Below are positions 24,666-34,769 of a stretch of DNA of 64,000 nt, piece by piece. This DNA is from Liolophura sinensis (lineage: Eukaryota; Mollusca; Polyplacophora; Chitonida; Chitonidae), in the NCBI RefSeq assembly GCF_032854445.1, contig NC_088303.1:26513265-26577264 (forward strand), given 5' to 3'. How positions within the stretch are numbered: the first letter of the stretch is position 1; every line of letters begins with the position of its first letter. A program made the translations under genes and the position numbers. The notes below the pieces were generated by a model that saw only the letters and a program-made list of their open reading frames with translations, was not told where the DNA came from and made no database searches.

Positions 24666-24952
24666 CCGGCTATCCCCGACGGTTATATACCATGCAATAT
24701 AATGTTGTCACGAAGGCTAAAATAAATACAAGTGAAAAAAACCCACTATATGCCAGTGTCATTTCCTCTTTATTCATTTTTATTTCATAACTTGTCGAAC
24801 AGGAAAAAAAAACATGCAAAGAACGTTAGTACAGCCTACTGGCTGGTGGAGTGATAAAAAGGGGCTGGACCCCAAACTGTTATCGTATGTCGTGCACGAC
24901 TTGTCCAGCGTATGTACAACAGCGTCCATGGGACGATCTCGAGTCCGCTGGG

Positions 24953-25393
24953 TTAGGTGATACACGCAATATTGTCCACAATATTGGGTGTAGTGGCATG
25001 TAAATCCTCGGCACCGATGTGGGGAAGATCCTCCGGCCCCATGAACCAGTCGTGCGGTAAATTCATGAGCTGCTTCAGACGCGGGCTGAAACTAAGCCCC
25101 AGTTGTTTCTGAAACCACAGGCTGTATTTCCGCTGCACATCATCTAAATCGAAAGTCAAATCACCGGCGTGAGCCTTGAGCAAAGGGATGTGTGTGCAGG
25201 TCAACAAGTCGGTCAGGCCCTTGACGAGGTCTTTGGGTGAAGTGTAATAGCCTGCTGGCAATGCTAACTTACGCTTAGCGCAGTGCGGGTCCTCTTTGGA
25301 GTCTAAGACATACCACACTCCGTCTTGCTGCACGTTGAACCAGGTACGGGGGTACTGTATTTGTACCAACCCACATTCCCAGATGTCTCCAGA
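24953..25393 (-). CDS. Structural-type ORF of Polinton-like elements, partial
   Basis: Open for 138 codons from TTG at 25369; the frame continues upstream as WECGL just before VQIQYPRTWFNVQQ, so the real start is missing. From memory of Polinton- and adintovirus-like elements in invertebrates, a recurrent uncharacterised protein has a WEVGL..IQYP..W.NV block, followed by a GYY segment (here PAGYYTSPKDLVKGL, about residues 39-53) and a later short beta-like LGLSFSPRLK stretch (about 90-99). That order is matched here. Function is unproven; a virion or surface role is inferred from association only. The N-terminus is replaced by an SGNH-like fragment at about 25370-25395. It lies in convergent orientation to the polymerase relic, which fits one mobile element. 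It is the least damaged frame in the element but incomplete at its 5' end. Confidence 0.55.
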   Translation of the reverse strand, partial: SGDIWECGLVQIQYPRTWFNVQQDGVWYVLDSKEDPHCAKRKLALPAGYYTSPKDLVKGLTDLLTCTHIPLLKAHAGDLTFDLDDVQRKYSLWFQKQLGLSFSPRLKQLMNLPHDWFMGPEDLPHIGAEDLHATTPNIVDNIACIT

Positions 25394-25815
25394 AGGTGGC
25401 CAACTTGTTGTTTGTCAGCTTCATGTTAATTTCATGGATTTTTGTGTTATAAATGTGGACCGAATATCACTGAGTTACCTGACGGTAAAGAAGCTGGCTG
25501 ATGTAGATCCTTGGAATTTGGAATTTCGATTTAAGTGCACCAACATAGTGCAAAATATCAGCGCAAATTGCTGATGCTGATTTGTGGGTGTCCCTATCGT
25601 TTCCCCCGATGTGGAGGATAACTAGGTCAGGTTATGTCTCCTGAAGGAGACTTTCCAATTTCCCAGAGTATCTAAGTGTCCCAACTCTAGCTCCCCCCAA
25701 TGCCAAAGAACCGAATGCCCTGGCTTGTTCTAAAGTGGATTCTAGAGTTTGGGATCGAATTTCGAAGGATACTATTCTCCAGGTTATGAACGTAACTACT
25801 GCCGATAATTAAAAT
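25385..25815 (-). pseudogene. SGNH/GDSL-hydrolase-like fragment (retroelement type)
   Basis: Minus-strand translation shows IIGSSYVHNLENSI then IRFFGIGG (block I region). After a frame change come KLESLLQE, a stop, PDLVILHIGGND (the conserved GGND block III), then ILHYVGALKSKFQIPRIYI and SQLLYR, another stop, and YNTKIHEINMKL near NKLATFWRH. This order matches the SGNH-hydrolase-like ORFs common in invertebrate retroelements. At least three disruptions are visible and the C-terminal His block is missing. It ends where the structural-type frame of the Polinton begins. I infer a retroelement piece nested in, or recombined with, the Polinton. Confidence 0.7.
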
Positions 25816-26385
25816 TTTCATCCTTGTTTTTTTCCTGTGAAAACAAATAGAGAAAACAAATATATAAGATCGTTGTTGTATTTTTGAATAGCGAAGCGGT
25901 TTTGTTTACAAGATCATGTATATCTTAAGCAAGAAGATATTTGATCAAACTGATACTTAGGGGCAAATTAGTGGTATAGCTACCAATCAAAAATTAATAG
26001 AGGGTCTCCCTTCGTATGATTATATACACATTTGTATATAAATAGAAAAATCAACTAATAAGAATAGATAAATAACAACAAACAAGCGCGCAGATTAGTA
26101 AATGGAGAAATATTATTAATCACTACAGTCATCAACTTTTATGGTTACATTGTAATCGTGTGCTATGTTTTTGCAGATCGGTTTCATAGACGTTTTATCG
26201 ACCCTCAGAATCAAGGTATCGCCGTTGTTAGCATATGTGTTTGGTAATTTCGGAAAAATTCTGCTAATTTCAGAGCAGAAACGGACCTCAGAAGCAAGGT
26301 ATCGCCGTTGTTGATCAATAGTGTTTTATTAGATTCGGCTTTCGTAAGCCGTCGATTTTATGTATTCTTATAATAAGGAGAATAT
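25816..26385. other. No recognisable gene inside the Polinton-like element
   Basis: AT-rich spacer between the two retroelement fragments. A short duplicated phrase, ACCTCAGAAGCAAGGTATCG / CCCTCAGAATCAAGGTATCG, occurs near 26203-26312, about 80 bp apart. Confidence 0.5.
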
Positions 26386-27410
26386 TTATGCTCTCGGATT
26401 TGGTTTGGGGTTGAGGATAGTCTGAAGGTCAAGCTCACATTTGTAGATTTTTAGTCATTCTGCAAATCGTGTTCGTTTTACTGTGTCTAATACATTGTAG
26501 CAATAGTGCTCTATGGTTTCATCATGTTCTTGATAGGCTGGGCAAGTTAGGGAAGAATTTTGGATTATAGTTGCTAGGTGTGCCTTGAGCCCTGTTTTCC
26601 CTAGTCTCAGGCGTGATATGTTTTTGTCATCCTGGTTATTCAATAATTGGAACGAATTTAATTTTGTAATCGTTCCGTCCAAAATTTTATAATGCCAACA
26701 TCCGCGGGATTCTTTATTCCCTTTCTCTTTCCACTGATTGTTAATTTGGGTATTGATCAATGTATATATTTCAGTTTGGCGCAGGGGGACGTCTATATCT
26801 TGTTGATATTTCTGTACGCTCGATTTTGCTGCCTGATCTGCAATTTCATTTCCTCGAATATTAACGTGCGCTGAAACTCATGCTAGAATCAGTTCGATTT
26901 TTTGTTTCTGTATTTTGTTAGTTAGCTAGCTTAATTCTTGTAGGAGGTTTGGTCTGCTTTCAAATATGCAGTTTTGGATGGAAATTAATCCGCTGAGGGA
27001 GTCGGTTCGTATGGCTACTCGGTTTGGTTTGTTCTCAAGAATCCATTGTAGTGCCATTGAAATTGTAACTAATTCACTGGTATTGGCAGAGAGGTAGTTG
27101 GGTAGTTTATAGTTTTTAACTATGTTTAGGTCTGGTTTTCCGTCAGTATACATTTTTAGATGATTGTTGCAGTTTCTGTGGAAGTATTCTAAGGCTTGAG
27201 CTTTGATATATACTGGGTTACCCAGTTTTGAAATTTGATCGTGGAATGCAGTGTCTACTTGGGGAGTATGCAATAATCACGGGGCTGTTGTTGATATGCG
27301 TTTTCCCGTGGCTTTGGCAAGGCAATGTCATATTTGCAAAGTAGTGTGTTGATTTCATATCCTATTGGCGCTGAGTGTTTTGTCTATTTTTTTTCCAGAT
27401 ATTCATATTC
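26386..27410 (-). pseudogene. RNase H and C-terminal part of a non-LTR retrotransposon ORF2
   Basis: One frame runs from 27273 to 26386 with three internal stops (26926-26928, one near 26880, 26455-26457). A further upstream piece, to about 27410, is in another frame (EINTLLCKYDIALPKPREN). RNase HI residues are all visible: Asp in YTDGKPD (residue 44 from 27273), Glu in TSELVTISMAL (67), Asp in RTDSLSGL (91) and Asp in GNEIADQAAK. A TRP codon before SAHVNIRGNE is now TGA. The C-terminal tail has ISRLRLGKTGLKAHL and CPAYQEHDETIEHYC, a degenerate Cys/His knuckle typical of non-LTR ORF2 ends. Reverse transcriptase is absent, so the copy is 5'-truncated as usual for such elements. It lies inside the Polinton-like element and was probably inserted there. 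Confidence 0.85.
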
Positions 27411-27529
27411 AGAAAATGGGAAGATTATATTGTAACAAGAATGTGTATTACCGTAAGCGCTTATTTTAGGCTCACTATTTATCCCGTCAGCGCGGATGTC
27501 AACCAGATTTAGACGCCAAAACCGCGCAG

Positions 27530-27850
27530 TCACCCACTGGTCAGTTTTGGCGGGGAAAGGAGCTCACCCATTGGTCAATTTTGGCGCGAAATGGAGCTGA
27601 AGGAGGTGCTCAACCCAACTTTACAAGCGAACGTATTCGCTCTCCTGTCGCTCATTGGTCCGTCACACGCCTGGCTCGCTCATGGGTTGCTCACACATTG
27701 GTCAGTATTGGCGCGAAATGGAGCTAAGGGAGCTGCTCTATCGCACGACGTCCCGCGTGACGTCACGCGCCTCATTGATCAGTTTTGGCGCTAAAATGGA
27801 GCTCACCCATTGGTCAGTTTTGGCGCGAAATGGAACTGAAGGAGTTGCTC
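27530..27850. repeat. Sub-terminal CATTGGTCAGTTTTGGCGCG repeats
   Basis: Irregular direct repeats of CATTGGTCAGTTTTGGCG followed by CGAAATGGAGCT and often GAAGGAG(G/T)TGCTC occur about five times just inside the right terminal repeat. Each carries ATTGG, the complement of a CCAAT box. TGACGTCA lies at 27758-27765. Confidence 0.8.
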
Positions 27851-27947
27851 TCGCGCGTGACTCATGGGAGCGCGGACTCAACGGCACGCCTCTACCTCCC
27901 CAACTCTACCGCCCCAGTCCGACATCAACTGCCCCTTTTATACTACT
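27800..27947 (-). repeat. Right terminal inverted repeat of the Polinton-like element
   Basis: Reads on the minus strand AGTAGTATAAAAGGGGCAGT, then GTTGATGTCGG, then the shared CGCGCTCCCATGAG block and ACTCCTTCAG. It pairs with the left terminal repeat at 23108. TATAAAAG again lies six bases inside the end, reading inward. Confidence 0.85.
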
Positions 27948-27953
27948 AATGTC

Positions 27954-30890
27954 TCGTCCGGATGACTGCATGTGAAAAACTTTGTCGTGACGTGTGCTTC
28001 TTCCCGAAAGCTGACACCGTCTGGTTACAACACATCGTATGTTTATCAAACTGTCCTTCGTTTGAGGGAAAGTATTTATCACGTGTAAGATCAATTCTGC
28101 ATGCTTTGAAAACGTCATTGAAACTGAATACTGTTCTACCACAGGGTATCAATTGTCATCTTTTCATTCGTCCCCTTTCTTCGTCTCCGGTCAGGTCTAA
28201 TCCATAATCCAAGATATTGTAAAACCTGAAACCTGATGGGAAAACCCATGTGGTTATCGTTGTAGCTTTGTTTTTCTATACAGTTTTGCTTTAATAGACA
28301 AAGCATCTAATAAATTTGTAAGCATACAGTAATGATTTCAAGAGCCTCATTTATTTATTTATTTAGAAATTCGGTCGAATGGCTGGCAGCATCAAAGGAC
28401 TCACTCATAATAACCGTGTCACCCCAGGTTTTTCTTTAGCCAGTTGAAATAAGAAGATAAATGTAACTAACAACACCTTACTATTACTGTCAGTGTTACA
28501 CAGTGATTCGCCACTGAGATATTAACACTGATCAAACCTTTGTTCTCTATCCCTTTATTTATAAACAATTCCCCAGCCAGAAATTCACATCCTTGTACCA
28601 TATCGGGTGTGTTCGCGTAACGACAGCATTGTAAGGTGATCTGGCACCAAAGAAACGAAGCAGATTCAGATAGTGAAGTGAGATCGTATCATATTAACAT
28701 GATACATTTTAATTGTGACTTACCTGAGGAATTCTTATTTTGATGCTTATCACTGTCATGAGAAAGTTGACAAGTGCTACCTCAACTTTAAATCTGATCT
28801 ACAAAACTCATTCATTTCAATTCTAGCCCGTGAAGCTCACGTTTTACGTCACACCAGGTTGCTCCGTATGAAAACTCCTTGAATTCAAGGCACAACTATC
28901 GATCTCGTGATCTAAATCAAATCAGTCAAAGAAACTTATTCTCTAAGATGAAGTTTGGATGCGGAATTTTATATTCATCGTTGGTCAGAATCTCACAGAG
29001 GTGATGTGAACAATCAAACCAGATGATGCTTTAAATTTACATACTATAAGTACTTATAGATATGTATTGATACAAAGATCTGTAAAAAATCTTCTGTAAA
29101 CCCGAAACCATGTCTTTATGGCTATATAGAGTTACGTATGTTATCCACATTGTCCTCCAGTCAGGGGAATTATACGATCACGTATGTATACGACAAAGCT
29201 TAATTCTATACGTCTGAAAAAATTAAGAACATTAATTGCTAAAACTTTTCCCCTCCCTTTCCCCTCCTTTTCGTCCTTTGCCATCACATCTACATGTAGT
29301 CCGTGTTCCAAGAGATGGAAAACCTGAATTGAGAGGAAAATATGTGCTCATTCTCGCAGATTGAATTCACACAAGACAAAAATGGATAAGAAAATAATGT
29401 TATCAACAAAATGGGATTATCGCGTTAAGATTAACCGGAATACTTCTGGAAATTAATTAAAACCTTCTCACAACAATGTTGCCAAAGGACATTTCATCAG
29501 GTCTAAGAGACAATACATTTTGTGAAATTGTTTTTCAATTATAAGAAAAAAGATCACTAAACCGATAAAGTGTTAGCTGGTTTTTTATTGTTGTATTTTT
29601 ATTTTCTCGTGTTTGTTTGTTTTTTTTTTGTTTTTTTTAGAAAATCGGGGATCTGATAGCAACAACGGATATAAATCATGTGTTAAATCAACAGGGCTAT
29701 ATGGAAACAGACAATACAGGCAAGACATAATCCAGCAGCACGCATTACCCACTGGTTCAAACAATTTTTTCTCTTATCTTTTCTTTATAAATTACCATCC
29801 AAGCACAGCTTTATTATAGCCACAGTGCTATCTTAAAGGATTAAAAGGTTATATTACTAAGAATACATATGCCTGAATGACACTCCATGTGAAACGTTCC
29901 AGCGTAAAGTGTCAACTTCCCGAAACCCAGCACCATCTGATAAGAATCGCTTTTATTTGGGAGACGCCGTTGGTCATGTAAATTGTCGTTCAAGACCCGA
30001 ATTGATTTGATACTTTCTTACAACGTTCCCGATGTAGAAGTTTTAGCAAATATAGGATTTTCCATAAAATTCCCCTTGGGCTTCCTGTTCGGAGAGCTTC
30101 CCGAAATTAATACGAGAAGAAATGTTCTTATCATTGCTAAGTTATACATGGCAAAAAATATAACGGCTTACGCACTGAATCCAAGAAGCTTTTCCTATGA
30201 TAGAGGTGAGCACAGGTTATGTAGATATTTTCCAGTGGGATAAACAGATACAGGCCTATGTCAGATTTATAAGAAGATTTCTGTAAAAATGAACCAGCAC
30301 TTTTGAAGAAATGGTTGTTTTATTTTTCCATTTAAATTCCGTTTTTCTGGTTATGTGTAATTTGAGACCGATTTCCTCTGGTAGGACAAAAATGTCAGGA
30401 GGCTTATCTTCATACGAGAAAAGGAGTTGAACATCAAATACTGTGGTAATAAACAAAAAAAAAGTAAAGAAAACGCCGTGCAATGTTCTGGTAGAAGTAG
30501 AGATTAAAAACATAAAATGGATGAAAAGATAGTCTTCCATCTCAACTTTATCCAGTCCTGCTAAATATCTCATCCTAATTAATCTCCAGTGCATTCTACA
30601 TAATTCCAATCTGCCACATTGTGTAAATTGTTAAGAATGACGCTAAACCCTAAGAACTCTCTCACTAACTCACTCACTCAATCACTCCTTGAGTCGTCAT
30701 CTATAGTGCCGGCATATCTGTTGATATAAATCGATATGTTAATAAAAGATTGTGAAGAAAATACAAGGTGAGACATACAAACAGAGATTCAAAAGTGTAC
30801 ATGTCACTCACTGTTTATGTTTATCTGTGTCTGTTGATAGCCAAATATTGTTTTGAAAATGGTCACGCGCTATACATATAAGCTTTGGTT
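27954..30890. other. No confident gene
   Basis: Contains a region (27960-28200) with weak similarity to 21540-21790 and 29880-30130 around CCGAAAGCTGACACCGTCTG-type sequence, suggesting an old dispersed repeat. The + frame 29983-30243 lies in one of these copies, although it ends near a good donor-like AGAGGTGAGC at about 30203. Confidence 0.4.
30256..30440 (-). other. Possible terminal exon (unrecognised protein)
   Basis: On the minus strand a pyrimidine-rich stretch ends TTTGTTTATTACCACAG just before 30440. The following frame is open for about 60 codons (FDVQLLFSYEDKPPDIFVLP near its start) to a stop at 30256. I recognise no domain. The acceptor context is the only support. Confidence 0.2.
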
Positions 30891-30897
30891 TGCAACT

Positions 30898-31168
30898 CAC
30901 GGTCTCCGTGACCTAGTGGTTAGCGTGCCAGCACGGCGCAATAACCCCAAAGCCTCTCACCAACCAGGTCGCTGTGACCTCAAGTAGAGCTCATGCTTGG
31001 TTCATCTCCCGCCGTTCATGGGAAGGTCAGCTCACCTGCGCACGGTTGTGAGTTGTGAGTCCCCTTGGACTCGGTCCGTTTTCTTCCCGTGGAAACGCTG
31101 ATCGCCATCGTATATATGAAATATTCTTGAGCACGGTGTTAAACAGGAATCAAATGAATAAATAATAC
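30898..31168 (+). mobile_element. SINE family A copy, diverged
   Basis: GTCTCCGTGACCTAGTGGTTAGCG starts a tRNA-like head of which the GTGACCTAGTGG part is the A-box equivalent. The body is followed by TGAAATATTCTTGAGCACGG and a tail of TGAATAAATAATA. Many substitutions indicate an old copy. Confidence 0.85.
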
Positions 31169-31170
31169 AC

Positions 31171-31263
31171 ATAGTGCATGCTGAAGGATGGGATGTCGGG
31201 AATTGTCATTATTACCAGTCGAGAGCTGAAAATTCTTGATATCCCATCCCCAGCATGCGCTAT
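31171..31263. repeat. Inverted repeat with ~26-bp arms
   Basis: ATAGTGCATGCTGAAGGATG (31171 on) is the imperfect complement of CATCCCCAGCATGCGCTAT (ending near 31263), with about 40 bp between. The arms sit between TA dinucleotides. It could be a tiny MITE or a hairpin. Confidence 0.7.
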
Positions 31264-32740
31264 ATGCTTTATTCTACCGAACAAACAGCTACTTGCTCAA
31301 TCCATGCTTTAAATCGCTGAATTTATACATCGATAGCGGAGATAGCCATCGTCTGGTTGCTTACATAGCAAACATGCAGACGGCAAAGACGCACACAAAG
31401 GGAGGTAACTGCAGTGGAACACACGCACGTGATTTTTACACGAGATCTTTGGTTATTGCCTCGTGAGCGTTGGATGATGCTTCGTGAGCGTGACGTTGCT
31501 TTGCTTGAGCGCGAGATCGTTGTACATCATGTTTTGCGGAATATAAAGTTTGCGGACTTTGCACTGGCCAATAGAAACCAAGAATAACTTGATGACGTAT
31601 AATAAATTGATTTGTAACTCAGTAGGCTACACTATTTGATAATAACGTATGTGAACCATATGGACAGCTCAACCCCCAAAAAAGACGATAATTATAACAA
31701 TTACATAATAATGTATACATGACTTTCATTATTTCATAATCTACTCTGTAGTGGGATTTAGTACATACTTCACTTTGTATTGATTTTTACAACTTACCCT
31801 GGCCATGTTTTTCTCACAGGATAGAAACCTAACACAAAAAATTATGCTCATTATAACGGGCGCGCCGGACGCAATTTGAAAGTTGTACAGTCATCGTTCA
31901 ACTAACCCAAAACACAAAAGCTGAGGCCCCAGAAATTTGGGATGTTACACAGCTGGAGATGCCCTGAAATTGTTTTATGTCGTTTTTATTATTTTTATTT
32001 GTTGGTCACCATTAAATTGATTCAACTGTACTTTTCATTTAGTTTATTCATTTTCATTTTGTTTTTTACTTTTTTTATTTTGATGTTTCCGACGCCACTG
32101 TCATAAGACGGTGGATACAACCATTATTTCAGAACGTACATTTCGGGGAATTGGATTCATGCGGTTATAGACGGACCGAATGTAACCATTTCACAGGAGA
32201 CTGGGCTTATATGCATGGTCGATCTCAAAATGTGGTCACTATTCGCTGAGTGACCGCAAATAGATTATTCAAACAAATCATTCAAAACAGGTGTGTATAT
32301 AGGCGTTGGCTGACACTCACTTAACAAATACTGAACAGGGTCAATACGAATACGTCAAGGAACAATGAATACTCTCAGGCTGTACAAACAGTCTTGGCGC
32401 ATACATGATATCTCTTTGTATTAAAAGCATGGTCTTTGTTCTGAATATAATTCTCCGTGCATCTTGCTCGTGATTGGTGGAGCTAATGGCCGGGATCAGC
32501 AAATGTGACACACTGACTGCATTTTTATCAAAAGCATGGAAATGAAAAGAGACCAATATAAAAGATAAAGATATGAGTCTGACAAGGGATTTCCTCTGCT
32601 GTCATGCATCCCAGGGACAATTTAATTAGAGATCGACTCGTGGTCCATCTGTATACAACATCGGAGAGACTAGTTCCTGATAATGCTGATGTTTATCTGT
32701 TGTAAAAATACGACAACAATTACCTAAACAACTTTAATTG
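31264..32740. other. No recognisable gene
   Basis: No repeat or domain recognised. Confidence 0.5.
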
Positions 32741-32747
32741 TAGTACC

Positions 32748-32840
32748 CGATTTCCTCCCACCGTAATGCGGACCTCTGTCATAAAAGTGATTCTTTAATA
32801 CGGCGTAAAACATCAGTCAAGTAAACAAATAAATTTATTG
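32748..32840 (+). mobile_element. SINE family A, 3' fragment
   Basis: Only the 3' part remains: GATTTCCTCCCACCGTAATG through AATACGGCGTAAAACATCAG to an AAATAAAT-type tail. Confidence 0.75.
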
Positions 32841-32884
32841 TACCAAAAAAGCGTGATTAAATATCCAAGGCATAAAGTACACAG

Positions 32885-33668
32885 AGGATAGGTTGTTCTG
32901 ATACAACTTGAACGGAGGATATGTTGTTTTGGCACAAAGCAAATGTAGGACGGGTCTAAATGGCACAACCTAAATGGAAGAGAGGCCGTTATGGCGCAAG
33001 GTGGATGGAGGACAGACCGTTATGACACAAAGTGGATGGAGGACAGGCATTTATGGCATAAAATGAATGGAGGACAGGCCGTTATGACACAAAGTGAATG
33101 GATGATATGCAGTTATGATGCAAAGTGAATGGAGGACAGACCGTTGTGGCACAAAGTGAATGGGCGACAACCGGTTATGGCACAACGTGGATGGCGGACA
33201 GGCCGTTATGGCACAAAGTGAATAGATGACATGCAGTTATGATGCAAAGTGAATGGAAGACAGACCGATATGGCACAAAGTGAATGGAGGAGAGGCCGTT
33301 ATGACACAGAGTGAATGGAGGAGAGGTCGTTATGGCACAAAGTGAATAAGCGACAGATCGTTATGGCACAAAGTGAATGTAGGACAAGCCATTGTGACAC
33401 AAAGTAAATGGATGACAGACCGTTATGACAAAGTGAACAGAGGACGTCCGTTATGGCACAAAGTGAATGTATGACAGGCCGCTATGATAAAAAGTGAATG
33501 GATGACAGGCCGTTATGGCACAAAGTGAATGGATGACAGGCCTCTATGGCATAAAGTGAATGAATGACAAGCCGTTGTGGCACAAGGTGGATGGAGGACA
33601 GGCTGTTATGGTACAAAATGAATAGATGACATGCGGTTATGATGCAAAGTGAATGGAAGACAGCGCAC
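32885..33668. repeat. 31-bp minisatellite, about 24 units
   Basis: The unit is GAATGGAGGACAGGCCGTTA plus TGGCACAAAGT. Period is about 31 bp with variants (GATGACATGCAGTTATGATG in some units, which themselves recur). It abuts a SINE family B copy on the right. Confidence 0.88.
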
Positions 33669-33671
33669 GGA

Positions 33672-33865
33672 CAGTATGTTCTGTCGAGTAAATCCATGCC
33701 GCTAAAGTGCTGCCGTCACTGAAGTATCATGCCGAAGACACCAAACATGACACCCCATCCAGTGACATTAATCTCACACTGGGCCAACCCCTTCCGTTTC
33801 CATGCTCTGATTTCTCGGTGCTTAGCGCCAAGCGAGGTAGCAACAAGTACCAGTCTTCTTGTTGC
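33672..33865 (-). mobile_element. SINE family B copy, truncated
   Basis: On the minus strand it reads from TTGGCGCTAAGCACCGAGAA through the GGTGTCTTCGGCATGATACT block to GGCAGCACTTTAGCGGCATG. The tRNA-like head and the 3' tail are missing. The + frame 33707-33976 lies within it and is not a gene. Confidence 0.75.
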
Positions 33866-34474
33866 GCGGTCGCGAAAGAATATCTGAAAAGCTACAAGTT
33901 AATCCTATGCTCAAGGCCGAGAAACTCACGATGCCTAGTTTATCGCCCTGTTCTCTTTCTTCCCAGCATGTCTTAAAATATCGCATCAAAGATGATTTTA
34001 TCAGATGTCTCAGAAGCTGTAAATAACCTACTGGTCGTGTGTTAAGCCATCTTAGATACGTTGCTGAAGTAGCAGCCGTCTGGGTTTATTTGGCATTTTA
34101 TCATTTATACAGACTTTCGTGATATCGTCCAAGTACATTATCTCAAAAACACGAGAATTCCAGATTAGCCCATATTCGTTCATTCTCGACTCCTTCATTC
34201 TTGCGTCGTAAAACTTCGGAATGTCGAGAAGTAAAAAACAAAAAGGCCACAAGGAGCAAGCGTTCCGGCAATAATGTTTTATATTTTCTGGCTGGTTTTA
34301 CTAATATCACATTCTCAAGTTCTCAACTCCCGCAATTTTTCAAAAACCGGTGAATGGACAACACAAGAAATTAGATTAGCAACATGAAAACATAATCCCT
34401 ATATTTGTTATTAGCAATCTACAAGGCTCCAAAGATGGAAAAAAGCACAAAAGAAAGGCGGCTCTCTTAGGTCT

Positions 34475-34760
34475 GGCATATTGTAAACATATAATTATGA
34501 GAAGTCAGACTGAATTAGAAGTTAGAATGAGAAGTCAGAATGAGGAGACATAATGAGGAGACAGAATGAGAAGGCAGAATGAGGATGCAGAATGAGAAGG
34601 CAGAATGAGGTGTCAGAATGAGAAGTCGCAAGGAGAAGGCAGAATGAGAAGACAGATTGAGAAGTTTCCGGCTGCCTCCAGCTGCGATATTGTAAACCTA
34701 TAATTATGAGGAGGCAGAATGAGAAGTCAAAATGAGAAGTCAGAATGAGAAAGTTCCCGC
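34475..34760. repeat. Purine-rich GAGAAGTCAGAAT array with internal duplication
   Basis: About 15-bp units of GCAGAATGAGAAG(T/G)... repeat over two blocks. ATATTGTAAACATATAATTA (near 34479) recurs as ATATTGTAAACCTATAATTA (near 34688), so a ~210-bp segment was duplicated with part of the array. The + strand is almost entirely purine across long stretches. Confidence 0.8.
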
Positions 34761-34769
34761 TACCCTTTG

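Larger units (their letters stand above)
23108..27947. mobile_element. Polinton/Maverick-like element, 4.84-kb deleted copy
   Basis: Both borders can be read. The left end starts AGTAGTATAAAAGGG at 23108 and the right end, on the other strand, starts AGTAGTATAAAAGGGG at 27947. Both continue as an inverted repeat through a GTTGATGTCGG block, a GAGTTGGGGAGGT block and a CGCGCTCCCATGAG block. The element is flanked by the perfect 6-bp direct repeat AATGTC (23102-23107 and 27948-27953). AG-initial termini and a 6-bp target duplication are established features of Polintons. Inside are a decayed type B DNA polymerase (+), a convergent structural-type open frame (-) and nested retroelement pieces. 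Intact members are typically 15-20 kb; integrase, packaging ATPase, protease and major capsid genes are not seen here, so this is a large-deletion derivative. Confidence 0.9.

Noticed and set aside
27591-28207. Several frames near 27.6-28.2 kb
   Set aside because: They cover Polinton sub-terminal repeats, the terminal repeat and flanking DNA on both strands, with no domain.
33707-33976. 89-codon + frame as a gene
   Set aside because: Most of it is the antisense of a SINE family B copy.
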